From positions 1 to 55,721 of the forward strand of contig CAKZVF010000052.1 of NCBI GenBank assembly GCA_937921995.1: a stretch of DNA of 55,721 nt, written 5' to 3'. Of the stretch, positions 1 through 9,590 are shown in pieces. The translations under genes were made by a program, and so were the position numbers. Source of the DNA: an uncultured Pirellulaceae bacterium (lineage in GTDB: Bacteria > Planctomycetota > Planctomycetia > Pirellulales > Pirellulaceae). The stretch's first letter is position 1. Each line of letters starts with the position of its first letter. The notes under the pieces are model-generated. The model ran no database searches and was not told the origin of the DNA. It was given only the letters and a program-made list of their open reading frames with translations.

Positions 1-1271
1 GGTCGGAGCTCGACCAGATCTTGAGGTGGCGGTGAGACCGACTTTGGATCGACCCAATTGTTCTGCTCAAAATGCTCTTCGTAAACACCATAATCATGGT
101 ACGCGATCTTCTTGGCGATGCGATAGGCCCAACTTTTCTCCGGAATCGGTTGCATGTCGGGCGCGTACTGAGAAGGATGAGGCTGCGCGGCTCGTAATTC
201 GGCCAGCGCCGTCTTCCGCGCTGTCGAATCGCCGGCTCCGTGACGATCGGCCAAGGATTCGATCAGGTCCGGTCGTTCCAGAACGATGCAACCGCGCGTG
301 TGCTGGGCAGCCGTTTTTCGAAAATCCTTGAGATACTCCGAATCGTTAAAAACTTCATCCAAAGGTCGTTCGTCATGAATCGACTCTTTGGCGAACTGAA
401 TAATGGGGCAGGGCTCAATATCGCCCCAAGGGTTAACGTGATGCGTGAAGCCTGTCGCGGCAGGGCAGAGCGCGTTGCCATCGGCGTCGTAGTAGGCGTC
501 AATGACGATGATCGGTTTCTTACACCGCATATCGACGACAAACTGCCGCGCCTTACGTTGTTGATCGGGCGTCAGCGCGAGGTCGGGCGAAGCGTCAGGG
601 CCCACCGGGCGGAAGACGTGAAACCATGTATAAAGCACACCCATCTCGATCAACCGATCCACCCATTTCTCAGTTAGCAGATCGTCGATGTTGGTTTGAC
701 AGAGACTGGTACAAACGCCCGTCATGACTTTGTTGTCCAGGCAATTTTTTAATCCTTCCATCGTGGCCGAATAGACGCCTGTCTTGCCACGGCGCTGGTC
801 GCTGATGATCTCGGACCCTTCCACGCTGATCAGCACCGTCACGTTGCCACATTTCCGCAACCGTTTGGCGACCTCGTCGGTAATGAAGTGGCCGTTGGTG
901 AAGACTTGGAAGTAAGCGTCCGGATGAGCTTCGAGAACATCGAACAATTCTTTGTGCATAAACGGTTCGCCACCAAGAATACCAAAGAACGAGTTCCCCA
1001 TTTTCTTGGCGGTCGTGATCATGCGGTTCAGCGCGTCGACTTCGATCTTGTGCTGCTTCGAAGCAACGTCCACCCAACAGCCTTGGCAACGCAGGTTGCA
1101 GCTGTTGATGATCGAAATGTAGAGATACGGTGGAAAGAATTTTCCCTGCTTCAATCGCCGTTTGTGAGCCTGTACGCTGTAGAGCCCCTTAGCGCCCATG
1201 TTCCATGCCAGTTTCCATAGAAGCCGTTTGTCAGTTTCCAGCAACATTCGTTTGGCAAGTCGAAAATACAT
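1..1271 (-). CDS. Radical SAM protein (3' end cut by window edge)
   Basis: Partial: about 423 residues are visible and no stop is reached at the left edge. The frame opens at an ATG read from 1271 and starts MYFRLAKRMLLE. About 55 residues in is a CNLRCQGC motif, the C-x3-C-x2-C signature that binds the [4Fe-4S] cluster and S-adenosylmethionine in radical SAM enzymes. It is followed by a GGEPFMH stretch (the family's GGEP SAM-binding motif). Further cysteines in a CPAATG...EPCPII region resemble a SPASM-like auxiliary cluster-binding segment. Substrate unknown. SPASM relatives modify peptides or lipids and planctomycetes carry many, so I assign no pathway. The divergent neighbour at 1345 lies 73 bp away and may share the promoter region. 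Other frames over this region are shadows. Confidence 0.85.
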   Translation of the reverse strand, partial: MYFRLAKRMLLETDKRLLWKLAWNMGAKGLYSVQAHKRRLKQGKFFPPYLYISIINSCNLRCQGCWVDVASKQHKIEVDALNRMITTAKKMGNSFFGILGGEPFMHKELFDVLEAHPDAYFQVFTNGHFITDEVAKRLRKCGNVTVLISVEGSEIISDQRRGKTGVYSATMEGLKNCLDNKVMTGVCTSLCQTNIDDLLTEKWVDRLIEMGVLYTWFHVFRPVGPDASPDLALTPDQQRKARQFVVDMRCKKPIIVIDAYYDADGNALCPAATGFTHHVNPWGDIEPCPIIQFAKESIHDERPLDEVFNDSEYLKDFRKTAAQHTRGCIVLERPDLIESLADRHGAGDSTARKTALAELRAAQPHPSQYAPDMQPIPEKSWAYRIAKKIAYHDYGVYEEHFEQNNWVDPKSVSPPPQDLVELR

Positions 1272-1344
1272 CAGCAATTAATTCGTAGGGTACACTAATT
1301 GAAAACTTCGATGTTTATTCTACCACCTAAGCCAGACAAAGCTA

Positions 1345-2067
1345 ATGAGATCTTTCTTTACCGCGCCGCGGATCATTTTGTGTTTGTCATTGGCATCGGT
1401 CATACTTTCACCAACGTTTCTGGCGTCGGTGTCGGCTCAGATCGCCAAAGACCGAGAAACCCTATTATTCGTCGGCGACGTTTTGACCAAAACTGAGTAT
1501 GCGGTGACCGGTGGTAACCGCGTGGTACGTTGGGAGAAACCGCCAACGATTTCGGTCTTTGGAGACCAGGACCGGCATCCAGCGGTCGTCGGTGCAACGG
1601 TGCGGGAGATCAATCGTGCGTTGCCTGAGGATCGGAGGCTGGAACAATTACCAGACGAGGATGACGACGCGCTGATCAAGTTGTATTTCGTCAAACTGGA
1701 ATCATTCCAAGAGATCGCCGATCAGCATGACTTCCAAGTCGTTAAAGGAAATCGCGGTTTCTTTTTTCTGCAGTGGGATTCTAAGCGGGAGCTGCAGAAA
1801 GCCGTTGTCTTGATCGCCGAAGACAAACTCTCGGGAAACCGACTGCGGCATTTCGTCTTGGAGGAAGTTGTCCAATCACTGGGGCTTGGCGGCGATTCGA
1901 AACATTTCCCTAAGAGTGTTTTTTACGAAAACAAATTGCTGCTGCGTTATGGCACGGCGACGCAACTGGCACCGATCGACCGAAAACTGATCACGTTTTT
2001 ATACCAGCACGTGCCGGCAGGCGCGGAGGCGGTTGAGGTGGGTCAGTTGTTTGAAAAACATTGGTAA
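1345..2067 (+). CDS. Secreted DUF2927-like protein
   Basis: Predicted 240 residues with an N-terminal signal peptide: a short basic start, then a hydrophobic run (IILCLSLASVILSPTFLASV) ending near SAQ. The second half contains RHFVLEEVVQSLGLGGDS followed by FPKSVFYEN. This matches my memory of DUF2927, a family of exported proteins with a conserved E-x2-Q-x2-GL segment before a D/S-rich turn. Function is unknown; the fold has been likened to metalloprotease-like proteins, but no HExxH motif is present. An in-frame start at 1299 belongs to another frame; 1345 is the first ATG that gives a signal peptide. There is no clear Shine-Dalgarno, which is common in planctomycetes. Confidence 0.6.
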   Translation: MRSFFTAPRIILCLSLASVILSPTFLASVSAQIAKDRETLLFVGDVLTKTEYAVTGGNRVVRWEKPPTISVFGDQDRHPAVVGATVREINRALPEDRRLEQLPDEDDDALIKLYFVKLESFQEIADQHDFQVVKGNRGFFFLQWDSKRELQKAVVLIAEDKLSGNRLRHFVLEEVVQSLGLGGDSKHFPKSVFYENKLLLRYGTATQLAPIDRKLITFLYQHVPAGAEAVEVGQLFEKHW

Positions 2068-2115
2068 CGGAAAAACATTGGTAACGGAAAACCACCTCGC
2101 CCCACGCGTCAAATT

Positions 2116-3909
2116 CTACTGACCGATTTTAATTTCCACATCGTCGCCTGATTTGGGCAGTACCACATCGAAAGTCTTTTCACCAACGTCGACTTTGTAG
2201 TCGCCAATGAAGCCGCGCAGTTTCACGACACCGTTGCTGTCGGTGGTGAGTGTTTCATCGGTCTGCCACTGCGTTTTGAGCTGCTTCCATTGCTTGCCCA
2301 ATTTTGTCAGCGTCCAATCCTTATTGTAGAACGCTGCCAGCGGCATCCAATGATTCTCTGACCAGAAGCCCCATGACACAATTCCATGAACCGCCTCGTG
2401 ACTGAAACAGCTGATGTAGAAGTCTCTTAGGAAATCGGATCGCAGTTGTTCGTCAGGCACGATTACGTCGAACTCCGTGATCATGATCTTCTTTTTAAAA
2501 CTGCTTAAATGATCCAACTCCTGCAGAATCCGATGCGGAGGCGTCAGCAGCGATCCAAAATGGCCTTGGATGCCGATGCCATCGATGGGTGCTCCATTAT
2601 CGATCAGATACTTGATCGTTTTTTCGTAGTGCTGCTTATGCGCCGTTGGATGACCGCCGCGTACCAGGGCGGCATAGTCGTTGTAGTACAGATCACAATC
2701 GGGCAGCGCCGCATCGGCTTCCTTGAACCACTGAACCATCGCCTCATCGCCGAGTGCATCCATCAGTTCATGATTGTCAAACCCTTCGTTGATCACATCC
2801 CAGTCTCGGGCGATACTTTTGGTCAAATAACTCATCTCTCGAATGCGCGATCCCAAGGCACCCTTGAGCGCGGCGGGATTATCTTTGAGTGACTTCACCC
2901 AAAGAGGAAGATGATATTGGCCGGGCCACACCATCACATGGCCGCGTACTTTGAGGTTGTTGTCCTTGAGCCAATGCAGCGTGTCAATTGTCTGTTGGCG
3001 GTACTCTGGTTTCTCATCCCAAAAAGGCCATTTTAAACCGTTTTCGATGACACCCAAATTGAAGTTCTCTTTAAGTATCGCGCGATACTTGGCGCTGTCT
3101 TCGTCTTGCCCCATGATCTTCCAAGAATTTGCAGCGGTCCCAAACCCAAAAGCGTGGCGATCAAGTTTCACACGCACCGACTGATTGGCCATGGGGCTTC
3201 CATCGCTGTCGACCACTTTGATTTCGAGGTCGGCTTTGCGAATTTTTTCGATGCGATCAAAAGCCTCTTTCCGCCATTGAGCCCCCTCGGCGCGACCGAT
3301 GTAAGACAGTGGCGTGTGAGGCAGACCTTCTAACGAGCGCTGCCCAAAATCCCAAAGTTCAATTTTGGCGACTTCGATCTCTTGTTTTAGGTAGCCCATT
3401 TGAAAGTTCATCAAAGCCCCGCCAGCGTCGTAGTCCTCCAGCGACTTAAACGCGACCCAATAGTGTTGCCAACTACCATCGACGGGTGTTTCGACCAAGT
3501 ACTGGATGCTCTTGGTGTAGGGAGTGCCAGATTTCTCGAACACGAACTCCGTCACGCCACCGCCTTGTCCGGACTTGGCTTTGCCCCTGACCCAAAAACT
3601 GGCAACCAGCGCGTCGTCTTTGTTGACTGCGGCTGTCGTCTTCCGATTGACACTGATGTCCCATGTATTTTTGGGCTGGCCGGTGATGTCGACTCTGATC
3701 GACGAAGCCCCATCATCGGACGCGTTTGCTTGGACCGAGTGGGAAGCAAGCTTTCCCCCGGTGTTAACGTTTAGTTTCTCTGGAGTCAAAGATTCGGCTT
3801 CGATCACACGTGTACCGCCTTCGGGTAACTGTTGGCGATCCGCGAAAGCGATCGAGGTAGCGCTGATCAGTGCAACGATCAGATAAAAAGGCAACTTATA
3901 AAAAAACAT
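2116..3909 (-). CDS. GH10 endo-1,4-beta-xylanase, exported
   Basis: Glycoside hydrolase family 10 enzyme that would cleave beta-1,4-xylan outside the cytoplasm. The start at 3909 (MFFYKLPFYLIV) was chosen over an in-frame ATG 48 bp upstream because it gives a clean signal peptide ending near AFA; length is then about 597 residues. Residues about 30-190 form a beta-rich, carbohydrate-binding-like region. The GH10 barrel spans about 240-560 and includes HVMVWPG, WDVINEGF (acid/base Glu near residue 375) and ITEFDV (nucleophile Glu near 479). The last about 60 residues look like a small beta-sandwich appendix. No dockerin or anchor is visible. It likely serves polysaccharide degradation typical of marine planctomycetes. 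Assignment of the catalytic residues follows the family; specificity for xylan is inferred. Confidence 0.9.
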   Translation of the reverse strand: MFFYKLPFYLIVALISATSIAFADRQQLPEGGTRVIEAESLTPEKLNVNTGGKLASHSVQANASDDGASSIRVDITGQPKNTWDISVNRKTTAAVNKDDALVASFWVRGKAKSGQGGGVTEFVFEKSGTPYTKSIQYLVETPVDGSWQHYWVAFKSLEDYDAGGALMNFQMGYLKQEIEVAKIELWDFGQRSLEGLPHTPLSYIGRAEGAQWRKEAFDRIEKIRKADLEIKVVDSDGSPMANQSVRVKLDRHAFGFGTAANSWKIMGQDEDSAKYRAILKENFNLGVIENGLKWPFWDEKPEYRQQTIDTLHWLKDNNLKVRGHVMVWPGQYHLPLWVKSLKDNPAALKGALGSRIREMSYLTKSIARDWDVINEGFDNHELMDALGDEAMVQWFKEADAALPDCDLYYNDYAALVRGGHPTAHKQHYEKTIKYLIDNGAPIDGIGIQGHFGSLLTPPHRILQELDHLSSFKKKIMITEFDVIVPDEQLRSDFLRDFYISCFSHEAVHGIVSWGFWSENHWMPLAAFYNKDWTLTKLGKQWKQLKTQWQTDETLTTDSNGVVKLRGFIGDYKVDVGEKTFDVVLPKSGDDVEIKIGQ

Positions 3910-4046
3910 AAAGGTCCTGACCTTGGTCGTGCAAAAAAAGAAAATCAAAGCAGGCAACTACTTTACCAGCTGGCTGAGCCGGGAGTTGAGATTTTCTCCG
4001 AAGGACGCGCAACTATCAGAGCTACGCAGAGCGTGCCGTGCGTGGA

Positions 4047-4102
4047 GCCGGTTCCCACCTGCCGCATCGGGAGGGGGTTGGCGACGGCCGGCGGGAACCG
4101 GC
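4047..4102. repeat. Imperfect intergenic inverted repeat
   Basis: Two GC-rich arms, GCCGGTTCCCACCTGCCG (4047-4064) and CGGCCGGCGGGAACCGGC (4085-4102), are imperfect reverse complements around a 20-bp loop. They lie between the xylanase and the glycosyltransferase stop. It resembles the short palindromes scattered between planctomycete genes and may also act as a structure in the mRNA upstream of the xylanase. No T-run follows, so I do not call it a terminator. Confidence 0.45.
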
Positions 4103-4140
4103 CGTACACAGGGTTTTGCGATCGCCAAAGGATAAGGCGG

Positions 4141-5121
4141 CTAAGCGGCCCGTTTTTGCGTTGACCGTTGCGTTTCAAGCTGCACTTCGGCGGCAAGATC
4201 CGATGCATGTATCTTCAAACCAGATTTTTCGATGGCCAACCTCATACGATTGACGCGCTCAATACGTTTGGCAAACTTTTGGTCGCTGGCGTTGGCACCG
4301 AACGCACCAACACGCCCCATCGCCTGGAAAAACATGCTTGGCTGAAGCAACGTCGAAACGACTTCCTTTGCAAAAGATAACAACCCGCGGCCGAGAGCCG
4401 AATCATCGCGACTGTGCCGAGTGATTGCACGTTGTGCAGAATTGCCGTGCGGTTGGTCAGCCTGTTTGGTGATCAGCGCGGGCCGAGCGATCGTCGCGAT
4501 GCACTGAGCTGCGAAATGACTGCGATAGCCTAATCTGTTCAACGTCAAAGCAATATCGAGATCCAAATACTGATCGTCGACGGTGGTGTCAAAGTTACCG
4601 GCAAGCTCCAAGATCGAACGTCGATAGAACGCGGCCCATTGGGTTGGGCCAATCGGTCGAAGTCGTCCAAAAACGCGATCGGCAATTTTATCGCCGTCGC
4701 CTTCGAGGATCCTTTGGAAACCATAATTGGTCTTCAGTCCAGCGGCCACGATTTCGCCGGGGTCAGCCAATGGAACAATCACCGGTACGGCGCTGGCCGA
4801 TTTTTCATCGGCGAAACTTGGGCCTATGTCTGACTGCCAATTCTCAGGCAATTCGACTCCAGGACGAACGATTGCGATCAAATCCGCCGAAGCTGAGGCG
4901 AGTGCTTGATTGAGCATCGATGCCAACCGCCGCGATTGAGCATCAACGATGGTAATTTCGCTGCCCAATGAATAGGGATCTTCGTAAGTGCCGTCGTGAA
5001 CGAGAATCACTTCGGTTCCACTGGAACGATCGCGAAGTAGCGACGCCAATGTCAGCTCAAATAGATTGACGTCCCCCACAAGAGGAACAACGATCGAGAA
5101 TCGCGGCGAGTCTGTAGCCAT
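4141..5121 (-). CDS. Glycosyltransferase family 2-like protein
   Basis: About 326 residues from the ATG at 5121 (MATDSPRFSIVVPLVGDV). An open frame extends 80 codons further upstream, but that extension overlaps the Nramp remnant and does not resemble protein. The N-terminus has the GT-A pattern: FSIVVPL, then LTLASLLRDR, EVILVHDGT and a long-loop region IAIVRPGVELPENW, as in family 2 transferases that use nucleotide-sugars. A recognisable DxD is not obvious; the D-rich VDDQYLDLDIALTLNRLGYR segment near residue 190-210 fits the acceptor/ED region. No membrane segment is seen, so it is probably cytoplasmic, acting on surface glycans or lipids. Acceptor and sugar cannot be read from the sequence. 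Confidence 0.7.
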   Translation of the reverse strand: MATDSPRFSIVVPLVGDVNLFELTLASLLRDRSSGTEVILVHDGTYEDPYSLGSEITIVDAQSRRLASMLNQALASASADLIAIVRPGVELPENWQSDIGPSFADEKSASAVPVIVPLADPGEIVAAGLKTNYGFQRILEGDGDKIADRVFGRLRPIGPTQWAAFYRRSILELAGNFDTTVDDQYLDLDIALTLNRLGYRSHFAAQCIATIARPALITKQADQPHGNSAQRAITRHSRDDSALGRGLLSFAKEVVSTLLQPSMFFQAMGRVGAFGANASDQKFAKRIERVNRMRLAIEKSGLKIHASDLAAEVQLETQRSTQKRAA

Positions 5122-5288
5122 AAAATTGTCTAAGGACGAAGAAGGATGATCTCTCCTGTGGTAATCGGCGACTGAGAAACTTGAATTGAGGAATTTTCTG
5201 TCATATAGGATTGGGAAAGTGCTAGTATGAAAAAAGTCCTTCATCCTTGGAAATTGGCTGAAGTATCCATTGATACTCAACCACAAAT

Positions 5289-5763
5289 TTACGCTTTTGC
5301 AAAAAACAGTTTCCAAATCCCCAATATTCCAACACCAGCGATAGAGATCGAACTGACCCACAATGCGATGTCATAGATCCGACTGGGAATCAAACGGTCG
5401 TCATTTTCGTGGTATCTAAACCATAGTGCTGCGCAGGCGACGACAAATAGAATAACGGTTGTTTCCCAACCGCGGCCCCGGCAAAGCGTTCAACGATTCC
5501 ATCGTCGTTGGTCCGGTCAGGATCGCCTGCTTGCCGAACTCCAACTGCACCGCAACTTTGACAAAACAGCTGACCAAAATCACCCACAGCACGACAAAAC
5601 CAGCGGTCGCGCCAAGGTGCGTCGTCGCGATCAGTTCGCCAGATCCGACGATGGACGCAGACAAAATGAAACCGGGGCCCAGATGCTTCAAGGTTCCCCG
5701 CCAAGTGGTAGGTGGCGCGAGCTGTGTTTGGGCCAATTGTTGGTAGGGATCTGTGCTTGTCAT
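5289..5763 (-). pseudogene. Nramp-family metal transporter, internally deleted
   Basis: Remnant of a divalent-metal (Nramp/MntH-like) transporter. The N-terminal part from ATG 5763 reads through LGPGFILSASIVGSGELIAT and ends at NALPGPRLG, the first transmembrane segments of this family. At about 5455-5475 the homology jumps into another frame, where a C-terminal membrane helix (TVILFVVACAALWF), a basic loop and a final helix (IALWVSSISIAGVGILGIW) run to a TAA at 5289-5291. Intact relatives are about 400 or more residues, so roughly 300 internal residues are missing and the two halves are out of frame. The central helices that hold most metal ligands are gone, so it cannot transport. Similar lesions occur in two other genes of this window. 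Confidence 0.8.
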
Positions 5764-6356
5764 GTCGAGCTATCTCAGAGCTGGCAACCGATGGTTTCTG
5801 TTGCTCAAAACTCCACCGTTTTACAACGTGTGGAGAAAGTATTTGCAAACGATTCGACTTAAAGTGTAGCGGTTTCCCGCGCTCTTTTGCGTGATTCGGT
5901 CAGCTTTCGGATCGCTGCGGGCAGAATTCTATCTTTGCCGCAGAGTGGCGATGCCAGGTTGCCTGTGATTCTAATTTTGCCCAACGCCTTTGGTGGCTTA
6001 CGCTCCTATGTGGCTTTCAAACGACTCCGGCGGGTTGTAGGGACTGCGCTGTTTTGTAACGACTGCGCGAATAAAACAGGCGAAAACAAGTCTCGAGCGG
6101 GACCAAACCAATGTAAATGCAGGAAAAAGAAAAACTTTTCTTCACACCTAAGATTTCTTGACATAGGTTTCAGATGCCGTCGATTTGGAATTTCGATTAT
6201 TGGTTAAACCTGTGCGTTTACTTTTTAACTGGTTTACTTTTCAACTGGATAGCAAGCACCTTTCAACTCCACCTTTTCACCTGTCGGATGAGTTTACTGC
6301 CAGAGAGATAGACTCAACCCCCTCAGCCTCCGCTCCCAATCTCATTAAAAGCAGCC
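5764..6356. other. Gene-free stretch, 593 bp
   Basis: I see no convincing gene between the Nramp remnant and the TadE cluster. The open frames here have no domain, signal peptide or ribosome site. It probably holds the promoter of the pilus-like cluster; TTGACA occurs near 6157 but I cannot pair it with a good -10 box. A weak 7-bp hairpin (CTGTTTT/AAAACAG) lies near 6050-6080. Confidence 0.5.
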
Positions 6357-6797
6357 ATGAAGCCTACTCGCAAACGAGAGCTCACTCGCAAACCCAATCG
6401 CAAAAAATCTATCGCTGCGCACCACCGACGCGGTGCCGCACTGATTGAATTCGCGATTGTATTTCCCGTGGTACTTTTAGTCGTTTTCGCAACGATCGAT
6501 CTTTGCAACCGCATCTATCTTCAACAAGCGATCGCGATTATGGCTTATGAGGGAGCACGAGTTTCAACCATTCCCGGAGCAACAACCTCGGACATTGAAC
6601 AGCAGATCGAAACAATGGCCGAAAACCGCAACCTGAAGAACTTACAAATCAACGTAGCCCCGTCAGATTTCGAAAACGCGAGCTTTGGTACTTTCATTTC
6701 CGTTGAGGTCCGCGCAGACACAGCTCAGGGATTGACCAGCATCTTCACCACCAACCAATGCATAGCCACCGTCTCAATGATGAAGGAAAGCGAATGA
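6357..6797 (+). CDS. TadE-like pseudopilin
   Basis: 146 residues. After a basic N-terminus comes RRGAALIEFAIVFPVVLL, the TadE signature (RxGxxxxEFAxxxP) at the start of a single hydrophobic helix, followed by a periplasmic alpha/beta part. TadE proteins are minor pseudopilins of Flp/Tad pili, cut by a prepilin peptidase before the helix, and planctomycetes carry many copies. It is first of three co-directional genes; its stop overlaps the next start as ATGA at 6794-6797, implying translational coupling. No pilin, ATPase (TadA) or secretin lies in the window, so these proteins either serve a pilus encoded elsewhere or another surface role. Confidence 0.85.
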   Translation: MKPTRKRELTRKPNRKKSIAAHHRRGAALIEFAIVFPVVLLVVFATIDLCNRIYLQQAIAIMAYEGARVSTIPGATTSDIEQQIETMAENRNLKNLQINVAPSDFENASFGTFISVEVRADTAQGLTSIFTTNQCIATVSMMKESE

Positions 6798-7921
6798 TCA
6801 CGTTTCACACCAAGCACAAAGCCGACCGTACCGGAGCGATCTTACCATTGGTCGCGATCCTCTTCCCCGTACTACTTTTGCTTTCGGCGGTTGCGATCAA
6901 CATCGCTTACATTCAGCTGTCGAGAACGGAGTTAGGAATATCGACTGATGCGGCTGGCCGTGCCGCTGGAAAGATATACGCGCTAACGCACGACGAGGGC
7001 CTAGCGCTGGAAGCGGCAAATGAAGCAGGCGCTTTGAATTTCGTTGCGGGAAAAGAATTGCAGTTTAACGCTGCCGATCTTGAATTCGGAAAATCAACGC
7101 GAGCTGACGAAAACTCTCGTTTTGAGTTCGTGACGGCAAGCTCCGAAGATTGCAACGCCGTACGAATATTAGGCAACCGATCTAATTCATCAATAAGTGG
7201 TCCGGTTCAAACCTTTTTGCCCAGCCTTTTAGGTGTCCAAGATTTTGAACTTGAATCCACAGCAATCTCCACCCGCATTGAAGCCGATATTGTTTTGGTT
7301 TTGGACCGGTCAGGCTCCATGGCCTATTCTGACAGCGAACCCGCGGTCTTCCCACCGGTTCCCGCCAGTGCTCCACTGGATTGGGATTTTGGAGATCCCG
7401 TGCCGCCAAATTCAAGGTGGCAGGACGCAATTGATGCCACTCAAGTTTTGTTGAACATGTTGAATACGTCCCCGGGACGAGAGTTTATCTCATTGGTGAC
7501 CTACTCTGATTCGGGCCGCATTGATACGCCCCTATCTGAGAACACAGCCGATGTGCTCAGTGCCATGACAACTTATTCGACCGCGTTTGAAGGTGGAGGG
7601 ACGAATATATCCGGAGGCTTGGCCGCTGCGGCAGCAGAACTGTCTTCCACTTCGGCGCGAAAATTTTCCTCCAAAGTCGTCATTATTCTGACCGACGGCA
7701 AAGTCTCGGAGGGTCCGAATCCGGTCGGAGTGGCGGCGAACCTTGCCAATGATGGCATTCTGGTGATTACCGTTACCTTCTCCAGCGAAGCTGACCAAGC
7801 GTTGATGAGCAGAGTCGCAAATTCCGGGAATGGATTCCACCGCCACGCGGACGTCAAAGAAGAGTTACAAGCCGTCTTCCTCGAAATATCTCAAAAGCTC
7901 CCCACGCTATTGACACAATAG
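6794..7921 (+). CDS. TadG-like protein with von Willebrand A domain
   Basis: About 375 residues from the ATG at 6794, chosen because it overlaps the TadE stop as ATGA; an in-frame start 36 bp upstream lies inside tadE. The N-terminus has RTGAILPLVAILFPVLLLLSA, a Tad-type membrane helix. From about residue 165 a vWA domain begins: DIVLVLDRSGSM provides the MIDAS DxSxS metal site, and VVIILTDGKVSEGPN the later Asp/Gly elements. vWA proteins of this type sit at the outer face of the membrane and bind proteins through a divalent cation. With flanking TadE proteins it probably belongs to a pilus or adhesion assembly. A 94-bp gap separates it from the next gene. Confidence 0.85.
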   Translation: MITFHTKHKADRTGAILPLVAILFPVLLLLSAVAINIAYIQLSRTELGISTDAAGRAAGKIYALTHDEGLALEAANEAGALNFVAGKELQFNAADLEFGKSTRADENSRFEFVTASSEDCNAVRILGNRSNSSISGPVQTFLPSLLGVQDFELESTAISTRIEADIVLVLDRSGSMAYSDSEPAVFPPVPASAPLDWDFGDPVPPNSRWQDAIDATQVLLNMLNTSPGREFISLVTYSDSGRIDTPLSENTADVLSAMTTYSTAFEGGGTNISGGLAAAAAELSSTSARKFSSKVVIILTDGKVSEGPNPVGVAANLANDGILVITVTFSSEADQALMSRVANSGNGFHRHADVKEELQAVFLEISQKLPTLLTQ

Positions 7922-8015
7922 TTGCGATGCACAATCGCAGCGACCGCCTGCCATATCCCAAGGACTTCGGCAAGCATCTCAATCTCTTTATCGCCAACTC
8001 CAAAGATTCGAAACC

Positions 8016-8609
8016 ATGAAATCAAATCAAATCCAACAACCAAAGATGGTTTGCCGCGCCGGAGCAACAGCCGTCGAATTTGCAGTTGTCGTACCGATTC
8101 TGCTATTGTCGATTTGGGCAGGTATTACTTTCGTCCGCGCCAACATGATTCGGCACACCGTTGAGAACGCTGCTTACGTTGCATCACGCACGGTGATCGT
8201 TCCCGGGGCCACACAAGATGAAGCCATCGCGCAGGCTGAGAGGCTTCTGGGAATTCTTGGCGTTAATAATGCCACGATCACCTTTGACCCGAACGTGATT
8301 GAAGAAAACACGCTGTTCGTCACCACAGAGATTTCGGTGCCGATGCAGGGTAATTCGTGGGGGGTAAATCATTTTATGAACGACGCGGTTTTCTTTGGTT
8401 CTTCCACACTGCGGACTGAACGGACGCCCGCACAGCAAGTCAACGGCTTACCCACCGTGGTCAACCCACCCCCGCCACCGCCTGCACCGCCGAAGCCACC
8501 CCAACCACCCCAACCACCACAACCACCCCAACCGCCACAGCCACCACAGCCACCACAGCCACCAAAACCACCAAAACCACCGAATCCCAATAAGCCAGTT
8601 AAGCTCTAA
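8016..8609 (+). CDS. TadE-like pseudopilin with polyproline tail
   Basis: 197 residues, third gene of the Tad-like cluster. The N-terminal helix CRAGATAVEFAVVVPILLLS carries the TadE pattern, followed by a pseudopilin-like globular part up to about residue 145. The C-terminus, coded by about 8466-8585, is almost entirely proline with a PPQ/PPK period (about fourteen PPx units). Such tails form a stiff polyproline-II rod and can span or bind peptidoglycan or partner proteins. The DNA is a short CCACCACAG-like tandem repeat, so the unit number is likely to vary between strains. Antisense Gly/Trp-rich frames are shadows of this repeat. Confidence 0.8.
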   Translation: MKSNQIQQPKMVCRAGATAVEFAVVVPILLLSIWAGITFVRANMIRHTVENAAYVASRTVIVPGATQDEAIAQAERLLGILGVNNATITFDPNVIEENTLFVTTEISVPMQGNSWGVNHFMNDAVFFGSSTLRTERTPAQQVNGLPTVVNPPPPPPAPPKPPQPPQPPQPPQPPQPPQPPQPPKPPKPPNPNKPVKL

Positions 8610-8718
8610 TGAGCTGCAAGCTGGCGGCAAATGCTGCACCAAACGCGCGCTTTTTGACGGGTTTGGGGTTGAGTTCACGGCATTGCCAGTGGGCCTTAAC
8701 GAAGTTTAAAATGGGGGA

Positions 8719-9513
8719 ATGAAACAGTACCTCGAACTCTTACAGCATGTAAAAAACCATGGCACCGAAAAAACCGACCGCACCGGGGTCGGCACGCGAA
8801 GCGTCTTTGGACATCAGATGCGATTTGATCTCCAAGACGGCTTCCCGCTGGTGACAACCAAGAAACTGCACCTGCCCAGCATCATCCATGAACTGTTGTG
8901 GTTTCTTAAAGGCGACACCAACATCGGTTACCTCAAAGAACACGGTGTCAAAATTTGGGACGAGTGGGCCGATGAAAATGGTGACCTCGGCCCCGTTTAT
9001 GGTTCTCAATGGCGCAGCTGGCAGTGCGCCGATGGCAACACGATCGATCAGATCGCTCAAGTCGTCGATCAAATCAAAACCAACCCCGATTCGCGCCGGA
9101 TAATTGTGAGTGCTTGGAATGTTGCTGAAGTTCCGAAGATGAAACTACCGCCGTGCCACTGCTTCTTTCAGTTCTACGTCGCCAACGGAACGCTGTCGTG
9201 TCAGTTGTATCAGCGCAGCGCTGATATTTTCCTTGGGGTTCCGTTCAACATCGCCTCGTATTCGTTTTTGCTGATGATGATGGCACAAGTGACCGGACTG
9301 AAGCCGGGACAGTTCGTGCATACCCTGGGAGATGCTCATATTTACTTGAATCATCTTGAACAAGTCGACACGCAACTCCAGCGTGATCCCCGGCCGTTGC
9401 CCCGCGTGAAGCTGAATGAGTCGGTGAAAGACATTTTCGATTTCACTTTCGAGGATTTCACTGTTGAAGGCTACGATCCATTGCCGAGGATCAAAGCGCC
9501 CATCGCGGTTTGA
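8719..9513 (+). CDS. thyA: Thymidylate synthase
   Basis: 264 residues, the same length as E. coli ThyA. It converts dUMP and methylene-tetrahydrofolate to dTMP and dihydrofolate in the cytoplasm. The N-terminal folate/phosphate region [13 protein letters not shown] is intact, and the active-site [10 protein letters not shown] places the nucleophile at Cys146. RRIIVSAWN and the later [14 protein letters not shown] dUMP-binding segment are present. A G-rich stretch (8713-8717) sits just upstream of the ATG. The next gene, dihydrofolate reductase, regenerates the folate this reaction oxidises; the two are 140 bp apart and probably co-transcribed. Confidence 0.98.
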   Translation: MKQYLELLQHVKNHGTEKTDRTGVGTRSVFGHQMRFDLQDGFPLVTTKKLHLPSIIHELLWFLKGDTNIGYLKEHGVKIWDEWADENGDLGPVYGSQWRSWQCADGNTIDQIAQVVDQIKTNPDSRRIIVSAWNVAEVPKMKLPPCHCFFQFYVANGTLSCQLYQRSADIFLGVPFNIASYSFLLMMMAQVTGLKPGQFVHTLGDAHIYLNHLEQVDTQLQRDPRPLPRVKLNESVKDIFDFTFEDFTVEGYDPLPRIKAPIAV

Positions 9514-9590
9514 CGACATACGCTTCTACTATTGTTTCTGTGCTCTGGTCAGTTGAAAGCGGACGTGTAATGTGGAAGCGGCAATAGATG

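Noticed and set aside
5122..5361. 80-codon N-terminal extension of the glycosyltransferase
   Set aside because: Lies over the C-terminal Nramp fragment and lacks protein character; ATG 5121 starts a typical GT-A domain.
8369..8678. Minus-strand Gly/Trp-rich frames
   Set aside because: Shadow of the proline tail repeat; no RBS and no domain.
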